Positions 47,719 to 57,813 of a stretch of 64,000 nucleotides of DNA are shown here, piece by piece. Under the pieces are notes generated by a model. That model saw only the letters and a list, made by a program, of their open reading frames with translations. It searched no databases and had not been told where the DNA came from. Made by a program: the position numbers and the translations under genes. This stretch comes from Mycolicibacterium frederiksbergense. Its GTDB lineage: Bacteria > Actinomycetota > Actinomycetes > Mycobacteriales > Mycobacteriaceae. How positions within the stretch are numbered: the stretch's first letter is position 1; each line of letters starts with the position of its first letter. The DNA lies in contig NZ_CP038799.1 of NCBI RefSeq assembly GCF_012223425.1, forward strand, positions 558,001 through 622,000. The letters are read 5' to 3'.

Positions 47719-49007
47719 CCCTCGCACCCGTTCTGAGCAAGCACTGGGACCAGCCGTCGTCCTGGACGCTGGACTCCTACCGGCGCCACGGCGGATACCA
47801 GGCGCTGACGAAGGCGCTCACCATGGCGCCCGATGACGTCATCGCCCTGGTCAAGGAGTCCGGACTGCGCGGCCGGGGCGGGGCGGGATTCCCGACCGGG
47901 CAGAAGTGGTCGTTCATCCCGCAGGGCACCGAGGGTGCCGGCGCCAAACCGCACTACCTGGTGATCAACGCCGACGAGTCGGAACCCGGTACGTGCAAGG
48001 ACATCCCGCTGATGATGTCCTCACCGCACATGCTCATCGAGGGCGCGATCATCGCGGCATACGCGATCCGGGCCCGGTATGCGTTCATCTACCTGCGCGG
48101 CGAGGTGGTGCCGGTGCTGCGGCGCCTGCAGGCCGCGGTCGCCGAGGCCTACGATGCGGGCTACCTCGGGTCCGGTGTGGACCTCGTCGTGCACGCCGGT
48201 GCGGGCGCCTACATCTGCGGGGAGGAAACCGCACTGCTGGACTCGCTGGAGGGCCGGCGCGGCCAACCCCGCCTGCGCCCACCGTTCCCCGCGGTCGCCG
48301 GCCTCTACGCCTGCCCCACCGTGGTCAACAACGTCGAATCCATTGCCAGCGTGCCCGCCGTCGTCGCCGGTGGCGTCGACTGGTTCAAGTCGATGGGCTC
48401 GGACAAGTCGCCCGGCTTCACGCTGTACTCGCTGTCGGGTCACGTCACCCGGCCCGGCCAGTACGAGGCCCCGCTGGGCATCACACTGCGGGAGCTGCTC
48501 GACTATGCCGGCGGTGTACGGGCCGGACACCAGCTGAAGTTCTGGACCCCGGGGGGCTCGTCGACCCCGCTGCTGGCCGCCGAACACCTCGATGTGCCAC
48601 TGGATTACGAGGGGGTGGCCGGCGTGGGATCGATGCTGGGCACCAAGGCGCTGCAGATCTTCGACGAGACCACCTGCGTGGTGCGCGCGGTGCGGCGGTG
48701 GACGCAGTTCTACGCCCACGAGTCCTGCGGCAAGTGCACACCGTGCCGCGAGGGCACCTACTGGCTGGCCCAGATCTATGAGCGGCTGGAGACCGGCGCA
48801 GGCACGAGTGACGACATAGACACACTGCTCGATATCTCCGATGCCATTCTCGGCAAGTCGTTCTGCGCGCTCGGCGACGGGGCGGCCAGCCCGATCATCT
48901 CGTCCATCAAGTACTTCCGCGACGAATACCTGGCCCACCTGGGCGGCGGGTGTCCGTTCGACCCCTATGCGTCGACACTGTTCGCCGTCGAAGGAGCGGG
49001 CGCATGA
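47715..49007 (+). CDS. nuoF: NADH-quinone oxidoreductase subunit F
   Basis: The NADH-binding, FMN-containing subunit, 430 residues. It has the NADH/FMN loop [28 protein letters not shown], the flavin-site [19 protein letters not shown] and the [4Fe-4S] (N3) ligands [11 protein letters not shown] with a later Cys in [10 protein letters not shown] start overlaps nuoE. The following gap of 97 bp before nuoG is the longest in the operon and holds a perfect hairpin. Confidence 0.98.
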   Translation: MTLAPVLSKHWDQPSSWTLDSYRRHGGYQALTKALTMAPDDVIALVKESGLRGRGGAGFPTGQKWSFIPQGTEGAGAKPHYLVINADESEPGTCKDIPLMMSSPHMLIEGAIIAAYAIRARYAFIYLRGEVVPVLRRLQAAVAEAYDAGYLGSGVDLVVHAGAGAYICGEETALLDSLEGRRGQPRLRPPFPAVAGLYACPTVVNNVESIASVPAVVAGGVDWFKSMGSDKSPGFTLYSLSGHVTRPGQYEAPLGITLRELLDYAGGVRAGHQLKFWTPGGSSTPLLAAEHLDVPLDYEGVAGVGSMLGTKALQIFDETTCVVRAVRRWTQFYAHESCGKCTPCREGTYWLAQIYERLETGAGTSDDIDTLLDISDAILGKSFCALGDGAASPIISSIKYFRDEYLAHLGGGCPFDPYASTLFAVEGAGA

Positions 49008-49035
49008 GGGTCACTCTCTTCCCGCGGGCAGTCGC

Positions 49036-49071
49036 AAATGGCCCCTGTTTGGACCATTTTCGGGGCCATTT
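49036..49071 (+). promoter_or_regulatory. Perfect 10-bp inverted repeat between nuoF and nuoG
   Basis: AAATGGCCCC (49036-49045) and GGGGCCATTT (49062-49071) form a perfect stem with a 16-base loop, 33 bp before the nuoG ATG. No T-run follows, so it is not a classical intrinsic terminator. It could be an mRNA processing or stability element, an attenuator, or a protein site. Confidence 0.6.
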
Positions 49072-49104
49072 ACGTCTTCACGCGGAGAAATGGGGGGTGC
49101 ACGC

Positions 49105-51477
49105 ATGACGATTGCCGAACCGGCCAAGGAGACCACCCCCGTCGAGATGGTGGAGCTGACCATCGACGGGCATCAGGTGAGCGTGCCGAAGGGCACCCTG
49201 CTGATCCGCGCCGCCGAACTGATGGGCATCCAGATCCCGCGGTTCTGCGATCACCCGCTGCTGGATCCGGTCGGCGCCTGCCGCCAGTGCCTGGTCGAGG
49301 TCGAGGGTCAGCGCAAACCACTGGCCTCATGCACGGCCTCGGTCACCCCGGACATGGTGGTGCGCACCCAGCTGACCTCCGAGATCGCCGACAAGGCCCA
49401 GCACGGGGTGATGGAACTCCTGTTGATCAACCATCCGCTGGACTGCCCGGTGTGCGACAAGGGCGGCGAATGCCCGCTGCAGAACCAGGCGATGTCCAAC
49501 GGCCGCAGCGAATCCCGCTTCACCGACGTCAAACGCACCTTCCCCAAGCCGATCCACCTGTCGGCCCAGGTGCTGTTGGACCGCGAACGCTGTGTGCTGT
49601 GCGCCCGGTGCACCCGCTTCTCCAACCAGATCGCCGGTGACCCGTTCATCGAGCTGCTGGAACGCGGTGCGCTGCAACAGGTCGGCATCGCCGATGGGGA
49701 GGCGTTCGACTCCTACTTCTCCGGCAACACCGTGCAGATCTGCCCGGTCGGCGCCCTCACCGGCACCGCATACCGCTTCCGCGCGCGGCCCTTCGACCTG
49801 GTGTCCTCGCCGAGCGTCTGCGAACACTGCGCGTCGGGATGCGCCCAACGCACCGATCATCGGCGCGGAAAGGTGTTGCGGCGACTGGCCGGCGATGACC
49901 CGGAGGTCAACGAGGAATGGAACTGCGACAAGGGTCGCTGGGCATTCACCTACGCCCGGGCACATGACCGCATCACGACTCCCCTGGTGCGCGACCCGGA
50001 CGGCAGCCAGCGTCCCGCGTCGTGGTCGGAGGCGGTGGCGATCGCGGTGCGCGGCCTGACCGCCGCCGCTGGGCGCGCCGGTGTCCTGGTCGGTGGGCGC
50101 GCGACCGTGGAAGACGCCTACGGCTACGCCAAGTTCGCCCGGATCATGCTGGACACCAACGATATCGACTTCCGCAGCCGGGCCCACTCGGCGGAGGAAG
50201 CGCAGTTCCTGGCCCACGCGGTCGCCGGGCTGCCGCAGTCGGTCAGCTACGCCGATATCGAGTCCGCACCCGCGGTGCTGCTGGCCGGGTTCGAGCCCGA
50301 AGAGGAATCCCCGATCGTCTTCCTGCGGCTGCGCAAGGCCTTCCGCAAGCGCGGACTGCCGGTGCTGTCGATCGGTCCGTTCGCGACCCGCGGCCTGCAG
50401 AAGATGGGCGGCCGCCACATCCCGGCCGCGCCCGGCGGTGAGGCCGCGGCACTGGACGGTCTGGCAGCCGAGCTGCCGCCCGACGCGCTCATCCTGGTCG
50501 GTGAACGCCTGGCCGGCTCCCCCGGGGCCTATACCGCGGCGATCCGGCTGGCCGCCGCGACGGGCGCCCGGCTGGGCTGGATCCCACGCCGCGCCGGTGA
50601 GCGCGGTGCGCTGGAAGCCGGTGCCGCACCGCATCTGCTGCCCGGCGGCCGTCCCGTCGAGGACGCCGCCGCCCGCGGTGAGGTGGCGACCGCCTGGAAT
50701 GTCGAGGAACTACCCGCCCGGCCCGGCCGGGACACCGATGCGATCCTGGCCGCGGCCGCCGCCGGTGACATCCGGGCCCTGCTCATCGGCGGTGTCGAGG
50801 TCGACGATCTGCCCGACCCGGAGGCGGCCGTCGCCGCTCTGGACGCGACACCGTTCATCGTCAGCCTGGAACTGCGGCACAGCGCCGTCACCGAACGCGC
50901 CGACGTGGTGTTCCCGGTCGCACCGGTCGCCGAAAAGGCGGGCACCTTCGTGAACTGGGAGGGCCGCCACCGTCCGTTCCCGGCGGCGCTACCCCCGGCC
51001 GCCACCGCCGATATGCGGGTGCTGGCCGCGCTGGCCGATGAGGTCGGGGTCGATCTCCGGCTGACCGACGCCGCCACCGTGCGCGTCGATATCGAACGGC
51101 TGGGCAGCTGGCAGGGCACGCGGGCCACCGCGCCGGCCGTCCCGGCGGCCGAGGCGACGCAGCCCGGGCCCGGTGAGGCCGTGCTGACCGGCTGGCGGAT
51201 GCTGCTCGACGACGGACGCATGCAGGACGGGGAGCCGCACCTGGCCGGCACCGCCCGTCCCGCGGTGGCCCGGCTGTCCGCGGCGACGGCCGCCGAGATC
51301 GGCTGCGCCGACGGCGCTCCGGTGCGCGTGCGCACCGATCGCGGTGCGCTGAGCCTGCCGGTGGCGGTGACCGAGATGCCCGACCGGGTGGTGTGGGTAC
51401 CGTTGAATTCCGCCGGTTCCGTGCACGGAGTCCTGGGTGCGACGGTCGGCGACACCGTCCGGATCGAGCCGGTATGA
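49105..51477 (+). CDS. nuoG: NADH-quinone oxidoreductase subunit G
   Basis: Large iron-sulfur subunit of complex I, 790 residues. The N-terminal ferredoxin-like domain has ligands in [15 protein letters not shown], the second region [19 protein letters not shown], and [12 protein letters not shown] and CPVGAL follow. A molybdopterin-oxidoreductase-like domain starts at [19 protein letters not shown] (Cys ligands of the extra cluster) and makes up the rest, without need for a cofactor. ATG at 49105 with GGGGGG upstream; longer in-frame extension back to 48841 only covers the end of nuoF. The stop is 28 bp before nuoH, with a small repeat between. Confidence 0.97.
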   Translation: MTIAEPAKETTPVEMVELTIDGHQVSVPKGTLLIRAAELMGIQIPRFCDHPLLDPVGACRQCLVEVEGQRKPLASCTASVTPDMVVRTQLTSEIADKAQHGVMELLLINHPLDCPVCDKGGECPLQNQAMSNGRSESRFTDVKRTFPKPIHLSAQVLLDRERCVLCARCTRFSNQIAGDPFIELLERGALQQVGIADGEAFDSYFSGNTVQICPVGALTGTAYRFRARPFDLVSSPSVCEHCASGCAQRTDHRRGKVLRRLAGDDPEVNEEWNCDKGRWAFTYARAHDRITTPLVRDPDGSQRPASWSEAVAIAVRGLTAAAGRAGVLVGGRATVEDAYGYAKFARIMLDTNDIDFRSRAHSAEEAQFLAHAVAGLPQSVSYADIESAPAVLLAGFEPEEESPIVFLRLRKAFRKRGLPVLSIGPFATRGLQKMGGRHIPAAPGGEAAALDGLAAELPPDALILVGERLAGSPGAYTAAIRLAAATGARLGWIPRRAGERGALEAGAAPHLLPGGRPVEDAAARGEVATAWNVEELPARPGRDTDAILAAAAAGDIRALLIGGVEVDDLPDPEAAVAALDATPFIVSLELRHSAVTERADVVFPVAPVAEKAGTFVNWEGRHRPFPAALPPAATADMRVLAALADEVGVDLRLTDAATVRVDIERLGSWQGTRATAPAVPAAEATQPGPGEAVLTGWRMLLDDGRMQDGEPHLAGTARPAVARLSAATAAEIGCADGAPVRVRTDRGALSLPVAVTEMPDRVVWVPLNSAGSVHGVLGATVGDTVRIEPV

Positions 51478-51480
51478 CGC

Positions 51481-51502
51481 GGCGAGAAGCGAAGCGGGAT
51501 CG
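51481..51502 (+). repeat. Short recurrent element GAGAAGCGAAGCGGGATCG, variant copy
   Basis: Variant of the repeat between nuoG and nuoH. Its GCGGGA lies three to four bases further from the nuoH ATG than usual for an SD, but it is the only purine run there. Confidence 0.5.
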
Positions 51503-51505
51503 CCC

Positions 51506-52771
51506 ATGATAATGCCGGACTTGAGCTCATTCGGCCGCGACCCGTGGTGGCTGGTGCTCGCCAAGTGCCTGCTGATCTTCGTGTTCCTCTTGCTCACGGT
51601 GCTGGTGGCCATCCTCGCCGAACGCAAGATCCTGGGCCGCATGCAGATGCGGTTGGGCCCCAACCGCGTCGGGCCGTTCGGGCTGCTGCAGAGCCTGGCC
51701 GACGGCGTCAAGCTCGCCCTCAAGGAGGGACTGATACCGGCCGGTGTCGACAAGCCGATCTATCTGATGGCGCCGGTGATCGCCGTCATCCCGGCGATCA
51801 TGGCGTTCGCCGTCATCCCGATGGGCGGGCTGGTGTCGGTCTTCGGGCACACCACCGCACTGCAACTCACCGACCTGCCGGTGGCCGTGCTGTACGTGCT
51901 GGCGGTCACCTCGGTCGGGGTGTATGGAATCGTGTTGGCGGGCTGGGCATCCGGATCGACCTATCCGCTGCTGGGTGGTCTGCGCTCCAGCGCGCAGGTG
52001 GTCTCCTACGAGATCGCGATGGGGCTGTCGTTCGTGGCGGTGTTCCTCTACGCCGGCACCATGTCCACCTCCGGCATCGTCGCCGCGCAGCAGGGCACCT
52101 GGTTCGTGTTTCTGCTGCTGCCCTCGTTCCTGGTGTATGTGACCTCCATGGTCGGCGAGACCAACCGGGCGCCGTTCGACCTGCCGGAGGCCGAGGGCGA
52201 ACTCGTCGGTGGTTTCCACACCGAGTACTCCTCGCTGAAGTTCGCAATGTTCATGCTCGCCGAGTACGTCAACATGACCACGGTGTCGGCGCTGGCCGCC
52301 ACGATGTTCCTCGGTGGCTGGCAGGCACCGTTCCCGTTCAGCCTGATCGACGGCGCCAACTCGGGGTGGTGGCCGCTGCTGTGGTTCGTCGGGAAGGTGT
52401 GGGCCTTCCTGTTCCTGTTCATGTGGCTGCGCGCCACCCTGCCCAGGATGCGCTACGACCAGTTCATGGCGCTGGGCTGGAAGCTGCTCATCCCGGTTTC
52501 GCTGGGCTGGATCGTCATCGTCGCCATCACCCAGTTGGTGCGCGGACCGGGCTCGCCGATCTGGGTGGCCATGGTCATCAGTCTCGGTGCCGTGGTGGCG
52601 GTGGCCCTGATCCTGATGATCCGCGTGTCCCTGCGGCGCCACGCGATCCCGACGTTCAGCCTGCCCACGGATCCGGACGCGGTGAGCGTCTACCCGATTC
52701 CGCCGATACCGAATACTGCGCGTCCGCTGCGCGAGGAACCGAAGGAGCACGCAGATGTCCAAGACCGGTGA
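51506..52771 (+). CDS. nuoH: NADH-quinone oxidoreductase subunit H
   Basis: Membrane subunit at the junction of the two arms, shaping the quinone tunnel; 421 residues with about eight to nine helices. Diagnostic segments: [36 protein letters not shown], the loop [26 protein letters not shown] with its conserved acidic residues, and [20 protein letters not shown] second ATG six bases on (51512) is possible. The 3' end extends past the last helix by about 60 residues and overlaps nuoI by 17 bases. Confidence 0.97.
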   Translation: MIMPDLSSFGRDPWWLVLAKCLLIFVFLLLTVLVAILAERKILGRMQMRLGPNRVGPFGLLQSLADGVKLALKEGLIPAGVDKPIYLMAPVIAVIPAIMAFAVIPMGGLVSVFGHTTALQLTDLPVAVLYVLAVTSVGVYGIVLAGWASGSTYPLLGGLRSSAQVVSYEIAMGLSFVAVFLYAGTMSTSGIVAAQQGTWFVFLLLPSFLVYVTSMVGETNRAPFDLPEAEGELVGGFHTEYSSLKFAMFMLAEYVNMTTVSALAATMFLGGWQAPFPFSLIDGANSGWWPLLWFVGKVWAFLFLFMWLRATLPRMRYDQFMALGWKLLIPVSLGWIVIVAITQLVRGPGSPIWVAMVISLGAVVAVALILMIRVSLRRHAIPTFSLPTDPDAVSVYPIPPIPNTARPLREEPKEHADVQDR

Positions 52772-53291
52772 TGCGCTGGCCGGGTTCGGCGTCACGTTCA
52801 AGGCGATGTTCAAGAAGCCGATCACCGAGCAGTACCCCGAGGAGCCCGGCCCGGTCGCGGCGCGCTACCACGGCAGGCATCAGCTGAACCGGTACGCCGA
52901 CGGGCTGGAGAAGTGCATCGGCTGCGAGCTGTGCGCCTGGGCCTGCCCCGCGGACGCCATTTTCGTCGAGGGCGCGGACAACACCGAGCAGCAACGGTTT
53001 TCGCCCGGCGAGCGGTACGGGCAGGTCTACCAGATCAACTACCTACGGTGCATCGGCTGCGGGCTGTGCATCGAGGCCTGCCCCACCCGGGCGCTCACCA
53101 TGACCAATGACTACGAGATGGCCGATGACAACCGTGCGGACCTGATCTACGGCAAGGACAAGTTGCTCGCCCCGCTGGCCGCCGACATGACCCCGCCCCC
53201 GCACGCGATGGCGCCGGGCAGCACCGATGAGGACTACTACCGCGGCAACATCAACGCCCTCGGACTGATCCAGCAGCCGGAGAAAGCCTGA
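52755..53291 (+). CDS. nuoI: NADH-quinone oxidoreductase subunit I
   Basis: Ferredoxin-like subunit with two [4Fe-4S] clusters (N6a and N6b), 178 residues. The ligands are [12 protein letters not shown] and [12 protein letters not shown]. The N-terminal amphipathic helix [19 protein letters not shown] is typical. The start is inside nuoH, and the last base of its stop is the first base of the nuoJ ATG. Confidence 0.98.
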   Translation: MSKTGDALAGFGVTFKAMFKKPITEQYPEEPGPVAARYHGRHQLNRYADGLEKCIGCELCAWACPADAIFVEGADNTEQQRFSPGERYGQVYQINYLRCIGCGLCIEACPTRALTMTNDYEMADDNRADLIYGKDKLLAPLAADMTPPPHAMAPGSTDEDYYRGNINALGLIQQPEKA

Positions 53292-54055
53292 TGACCCTCG
53301 ATATCGTGGCGGCTTCGGTCGATGGCGAGGCACTGACCCGCACCTCGACCACCGAGGCGGTGCTGTTCTGGATCCTGGGCGCAGTGATCGTGGGCAGCGC
53401 GCTCGGGGTGGTGGCGGCGAGCAAGGCGGTGTACTCGGCGATCTTCCTGGCCATCACGATGATCAACCTCGCGGTGCTCTACATCGCCCAGGACGCGGTG
53501 TTCCTCGGTGTGGTGCAGGTGGTCGTCTACACCGGTGCGGTGATGATGCTGTTCCTGTTCGTACTGATGCTGATCGGCGTGGACTCCTCGCAGTCACTGG
53601 TGGAAACCATCCGCGGACAGCGGATCTCGGCCATCGTCGTGGGTGTCGGGTTCGGGGCCCTGCTGATCGGGGCGATCGGCAACGCGTCGGTCACCGGATT
53701 CACCGGCCTCGGGCAGGCCAACGGAGCCGGCAATGTCGAGGGCCTGGCGGTGCTGATCTTCACCCGTTACGTGTGGGCCTTCGAGCTGACCGGCGCGTTG
53801 CTGATCACCGCGACGCTGGGCGCGATGCTGCTGGCCCACCGGGAGCGGTTCGACCGCCGCAAGACCCAGCGCGAGATGGCCGCCGAACGCTTCGCCCCGG
53901 GCGGGCATCCGACGCCGATGCCCAATCCCGGTGTGTACGCCCGGCACAACGCGGTCGACGTGCCGGCCCGGCTGCCCGATGGCACCGGTGCGCGCACATC
54001 GGTCAGCTCGGTGCTGGTGCCGCGTGGTCACGTGCGAACCGAGGATGACGAATGA
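53291..54055 (+). CDS. nuoJ: NADH-quinone oxidoreductase subunit J
   Basis: Membrane subunit, 254 residues with five helices, among them [20 protein letters not shown], the third-helix region [20 protein letters not shown] and a last helix [20 protein letters not shown] soluble tail of about 80 residues (from [13 protein letters not shown] on) is long compared with E. coli NuoJ but usual for actinobacteria. It overlaps nuoK by ATGA. Confidence 0.96.
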   Translation: MTLDIVAASVDGEALTRTSTTEAVLFWILGAVIVGSALGVVAASKAVYSAIFLAITMINLAVLYIAQDAVFLGVVQVVVYTGAVMMLFLFVLMLIGVDSSQSLVETIRGQRISAIVVGVGFGALLIGAIGNASVTGFTGLGQANGAGNVEGLAVLIFTRYVWAFELTGALLITATLGAMLLAHRERFDRRKTQREMAAERFAPGGHPTPMPNPGVYARHNAVDVPARLPDGTGARTSVSSVLVPRGHVRTEDDE

Positions 54056-54351
54056 ACCCGGCGAACTACCTGTTCCTGTCGGCCCTGCTGTTCACCATCG
54101 GGGCCGCCGGAGTGCTGCTGCGCCGCAACGCCATCATCATGTTCATGTGCGTCGAGCTGATGCTCAACGGCGCCAACCTGTCGTTCGTGACGTTCTCCCG
54201 GATGCACGGGAACTTGGACGGGCAGGTGGTCGCCTTCTTCACCATGGTGGTCGCCGCCTGTGAGGTGGTGGTCGGACTGGCCATCATCATGGCGATCTTC
54301 CGGGCGCGCCGGTCGGCGTCGGTGGACGGCGCAAGTCTGCTGAGGCACTAG
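54052..54351 (+). CDS. nuoK: NADH-quinone oxidoreductase subunit K
   Basis: Small antiporter-like membrane subunit (MrpC homologue), 99 residues with three helices. Helix 2 carries the conserved Glu in [17 protein letters not shown] and helix 3 the second one in [20 protein letters not shown]; both are part of the proton path. It overlaps nuoJ by ATGA and nuoL by a shared base (TAGTG). Confidence 0.98.
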   Translation: MNPANYLFLSALLFTIGAAGVLLRRNAIIMFMCVELMLNGANLSFVTFSRMHGNLDGQVVAFFTMVVAACEVVVGLAIIMAIFRARRSASVDGASLLRH

Positions 54352-55757
54352 TGGACAACCTGACCTGGCTGTTGATCGCCCTGCCGCTGGCCGGAGCGGC
54401 GCTGCTGCTGCTCGGTGGCCGGGCCACCGACGCGTGGGGGCATCTGCTCGGGCTGGCCGCCGCCGCAGCGTCGTTCGTGGTCGCGGTGGTGCTGTTCACC
54501 CAGCTGCTCGGGCGCCCCGCGGATGACCGGGCGCTGCACCAGACCCTGTTCTCCTGGGTGCCGGCCGGCGAGCTGCGCGTCGATTTCGGGTTACAGGTCG
54601 ACCAGCTGTCCATCTGCTTCGTACTGCTGATCACCGGCGTCGGATCGCTGATCCACCTGTACTCGGTCGGCTACATGTCTCACGATTCGGAACGCAGAAG
54701 GTTTTTCGCCTACCTGAATCTGTTCCTGGCGGCGATGCTGCTGCTGGTGCTCGCCGACAACTACCTGGGCCTGTACATGGGCTGGGAAGGCGTCGGGCTG
54801 GCCTCCTACCTGCTGATCGGGTTCTGGTCGCACAAGCCGAGCGCGGCCACCGCGGCCAAGAAGGCGTTCGTGGTCAACCGGGTCGGCGATATCGGCCTCG
54901 CCGTCGCGCTGATGGTGATGTTCGCCGCCACCGGAACCGTCTCGTACTCCGGTGTTTTCGCGGCCGCACCGCAACTGTCCGGCGGCACGCTGAACGCCAT
55001 CGGGTTGCTGCTGCTGCTGGCCGCGTGCGGTAAATCCGCGCAGGTGCCGCTGCAGTCCTGGCTGGGCGACGCGATGGAGGGCCCGACCCCGGTCTCCGCG
55101 CTGATCCACGCGGCCACCATGGTGACCGCCGGCGTCTACCTCATCGTGCGGTCCGGCCCGGTGTTCAACCTGGCGCCCGAAGCCCAGACCGCGGTCGCCG
55201 TCGTCGGCGCCGTCACCCTGCTGTTCGGCGCGATCATCGGCTGCGCGAAGGACGACATCAAGAAGGCCCTCGCCGCGTCGACGATGAGCCAGATCGGCTA
55301 CATGGTGCTGGCCGCCGGACTGGGACCCGCCGGGTACGCCGTCGCGATCATGCATCTGCTCACCCACGGGTTCTTCAAGGCGGGTCTGTTCCTGGGTGCC
55401 GGTTCGGTGATGCACGGGATGAACGACGAAACCGATATGCGGCGCTACGGCGGTTTGCGCACCGTCATGCCGATCACCTTCGTGACGTTCGGCCTGGGCT
55501 ACCTCGCGATCATCGGGGTGCCGCCGTTCTCCGGCTTCTTCTCCAAGGACGCCATCATCGAAACCGCTTTCGCCGCAGGCGGAGTCAAGGGTCTGTTGTT
55601 GGGCGGTGCGACCCTGCTGGGCGCGGGGATCACCGCGTTCTACATGACCCGGGTCATGCTGCTGACGTTCTTCGGCCAGAAGCGGTGGCGCGCCGAGGCG
55701 AGCGAAGCGACGGGGGAATTGATCGCGCCGCATCCGCACGAGTCCCCTCGGTCATGA
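54351..55757 (+). CDS. nuoL: NADH-quinone oxidoreductase subunit L, N-terminal part (frameshifted)
   Basis: First 468 codons of the largest antiporter-like proton-pumping subunit. It contains [22 protein letters not shown] with the conserved Glu, [37 protein letters not shown] with Lys, [21 protein letters not shown] and [16 protein letters not shown]. Up to HPHESPRS the sequence follows NuoL; then the frame stops, while the remaining NuoL sequence continues one base over. A normal mycobacterial NuoL is about 630 residues; one added base near 55750 would give 636. Just before the break, a copy of the small repeat encodes the unusual segment [12 protein letters not shown] start. Confidence 0.9.
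   Translation: MDNLTWLLIALPLAGAALLLLGGRATDAWGHLLGLAAAAASFVVAVVLFTQLLGRPADDRALHQTLFSWVPAGELRVDFGLQVDQLSICFVLLITGVGSLIHLYSVGYMSHDSERRRFFAYLNLFLAAMLLLVLADNYLGLYMGWEGVGLASYLLIGFWSHKPSAATAAKKAFVVNRVGDIGLAVALMVMFAATGTVSYSGVFAAAPQLSGGTLNAIGLLLLLAACGKSAQVPLQSWLGDAMEGPTPVSALIHAATMVTAGVYLIVRSGPVFNLAPEAQTAVAVVGAVTLLFGAIIGCAKDDIKKALAASTMSQIGYMVLAAGLGPAGYAVAIMHLLTHGFFKAGLFLGAGSVMHGMNDETDMRRYGGLRTVMPITFVTFGLGYLAIIGVPPFSGFFSKDAIIETAFAAGGVKGLLLGGATLLGAGITAFYMTRVMLLTFFGQKRWRAEASEATGELIAPHPHESPRS
55692..55725 (+). repeat. Short recurrent element GCGAGCGAAGCGACGGGGGA, copy inside nuoL
   Basis: This copy lies within the nuoL coding sequence, in the hydrophilic loop before HPHESP, about 30 bp upstream of the frameshift. 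The other copies are at gene junctions. Confidence 0.6.
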
Positions 55758-56260
55758 CCGCCCCGATGATCGTGCTGGCCGTCGGGTCCGTCGGCGCCGG
55801 CGCGCTGCTGGCCATCGGCGGCACGCTGGCGCACTGGCTCGAACCGGTGGTCGGTACCCACGAGGCCCACCACGTCGTCCCGGTCTGGGTGATGACCACC
55901 ATCACGCTGTCGGTGGTCGCGATCGGTATCGGTATCGCCTACCGCATGTACGCCACCCGGGCCATCCCCGAGATCGCAGCGGACGGGTCCGCGCTGACCG
56001 TGGCCGCGCGCCACGACCTCTACGGTGATGCGTTCAACGAACGGGTGCTGATGCGTCCCGGCGCGCAGTTCACCGCGGGGCTGGTGGAACTCGACGACGA
56101 CGCGGTGGAGGGTGTGACCCGGGGCCTGGCCGCGGGCGTGGCGGGTGCATCCCAGCGGATGCGACAGTGGCAGAACGGGTTCGCCCGGTCCTATGCGCTG
56201 ACCATGCTGGCAGGCACGGTCCTGGTGATCGGCGCGATTCTGGTGGTGAGGGTCTGGTGA
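55754..56260 (+). CDS. nuoL: NADH-quinone oxidoreductase subunit L, C-terminal part (separate frame)
   Basis: The last 168 residues of NuoL in the next reading frame: [23 protein letters not shown] and [14 protein letters not shown], then the amphipathic-helix region and final membrane helix [19 protein letters not shown]. The ATG overlaps the stop of the upstream part (ATGA), so it could in principle be translated by coupling and assemble with the first part. An upstream frame back to 55685 has no NuoL likeness. It overlaps nuoM by GTGA. Confidence 0.85.
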   Translation: MTAPMIVLAVGSVGAGALLAIGGTLAHWLEPVVGTHEAHHVVPVWVMTTITLSVVAIGIGIAYRMYATRAIPEIAADGSALTVAARHDLYGDAFNERVLMRPGAQFTAGLVELDDDAVEGVTRGLAAGVAGASQRMRQWQNGFARSYALTMLAGTVLVIGAILVVRVW

Positions 56261-57813
56261 ACGGGATCGGCTTGCTGACCGCGCTGTGGGTGGTCCCGAT
56301 GGTCGGCGCGGTGGTGGTGATCCTGCTGCCCTCCAAGGTGTTCGCCAAGTACCTCGCGCTGGCCGTCTCGTTGGCGGTGCTGCTGCTGGCCGCGACGCTC
56401 GCCGTCCAGTTCGACCCGGCCGGGGCGCAGTTCCAGTTCGTCGAGGACTATCCGTGGATACCGACCTTCGGCACCGGTTACATCCTGGGCCTGGACGGGA
56501 TTGCGCTCGCGTTGGTGGTGCTGACGGCGGTGCTGGTGCCGCTGCTGATCGTGGCCGGTTGGCACGATGCCGGTGACCGAAGCTTCGGTCACCGCTCCAC
56601 ACAGAGCTATCTGGCGCTGACGCTGGCCGTCGAGGCCATGGTGCTGATCTCCCTGATGGCCCTCGACGTGTTGCTGTTCTACGTGTTCTTCGAGGCGATG
56701 CTCATCCCGATGTACTTCCTGATCGGCGGGTTCGGCGGCGCCGGACGGTCCAAGGCGGCGGTGAAGTTCCTGCTGTACAACCTTTTCGGCGGGCTGATCA
56801 TGCTGGCCGCCGTCATCGGCCTCTACGTGGTGACCGCGAGCAGCGGGGCGTTCGATTCCGGCACTTTCGATTTCCGGGCCATCGCCGCGGCCGTCGCCAA
56901 CGGCGAACTGAACATCGACCCGGCCCTGCTGAACGCGCTGTTCCTCGGCTTCATGTTCGCGTTCGCGGTGAAGGCGCCGCTGTGGCCGTTCCACCGCTGG
57001 CTGCCCGATGCCGCCGTCGAATCCACCCCGGCGACCGCGGTGCTGATGATGGCCGTCGTCGACAAGGTCGGCACCTTCGGCATGCTGCGCTACTGCCTGC
57101 AACTGTTCCCCGACGCCGCGAAGTACTTCCAGCCGCTGATCATCACGCTGGCCGTCATCGGGATCGTCTACGGTGCGATCGTCGCGATCGGCCAGACCGA
57201 TGTGATGCGGCTGATCGCCTACACCTCGATATCGCATTTCGGCTTCATCATCCTGGGCATCTTCGCGATGACCAGCCAGGGCCAGGCGGGCTCGACGCTG
57301 TACATGGTCAATCACGGCATCTCCACCGCGGCGCTCTTCCTGATCGCCGGATTCCTGGTGTCGCGCAGAGGGACCCGGCTCATCGCGGACTTCGGCGGCG
57401 TGCAACGGGTCGCGCCCGTGCTGGCGGGCACCTTCCTGGTCGCCGGTCTGGCCACCCTGTCGTTGCCCGGGCTGGCACCGTTCATCAGCGAGTTCCTGGT
57501 CCTCATCGGCACGTTCACCCGGTTCCCGGTGCTCGCTGTCATCGCGGCCAGCGCACTCGTGTTGTCGGCGGTCTACATCCTGTGGGCCTACCAGCGGATG
57601 ATGACCGGGCCGCTCACCGCGGGCAATGAATCGATCCGTGACCTGATACCGCGGGAGCTGATCGTGGTGGCCCCGTTGATCGCGCTGCTGCTGGTGCTCG
57701 GGGTGTATCCGAAACCGGCGCTCGATGTCATCAACCCGGCCGTCACGCACACACTGACCACCATCGACGTCCAAGACCCGGTACCCGCCACCGCGGAAGG
57801 GCCCGCGCAATGA
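56257..57813 (+). CDS. nuoM: NADH-quinone oxidoreductase subunit M
   Basis: Antiporter-like proton-pumping subunit, 518 residues, about 14 helices. Key residues: the Glu in YVFFEAMLIPMYFLIGGFGG, the Lys in FAFAVKAPLWPFHRWLPDAAVESTP, and GQTDVMRLIAYTSISHFGFI. GTG start at 56257 overlaps the preceding stop; a longer frame to 56167 would overlap NuoL-C. Its stop overlaps nuoN by ATGA. Confidence 0.97.
   Translation: MNGIGLLTALWVVPMVGAVVVILLPSKVFAKYLALAVSLAVLLLAATLAVQFDPAGAQFQFVEDYPWIPTFGTGYILGLDGIALALVVLTAVLVPLLIVAGWHDAGDRSFGHRSTQSYLALTLAVEAMVLISLMALDVLLFYVFFEAMLIPMYFLIGGFGGAGRSKAAVKFLLYNLFGGLIMLAAVIGLYVVTASSGAFDSGTFDFRAIAAAVANGELNIDPALLNALFLGFMFAFAVKAPLWPFHRWLPDAAVESTPATAVLMMAVVDKVGTFGMLRYCLQLFPDAAKYFQPLIITLAVIGIVYGAIVAIGQTDVMRLIAYTSISHFGFIILGIFAMTSQGQAGSTLYMVNHGISTAALFLIAGFLVSRRGTRLIADFGGVQRVAPVLAGTFLVAGLATLSLPGLAPFISEFLVLIGTFTRFPVLAVIAASALVLSAVYILWAYQRMMTGPLTAGNESIRDLIPRELIVVAPLIALLLVLGVYPKPALDVINPAVTHTLTTIDVQDPVPATAEGPAQ

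Noticed and set aside
48841..49104. Longer start for NuoG
   Set aside because: The extension lies over the end of nuoF and has no likeness to NuoG. The ferredoxin domain begins normally after ATG 49105.
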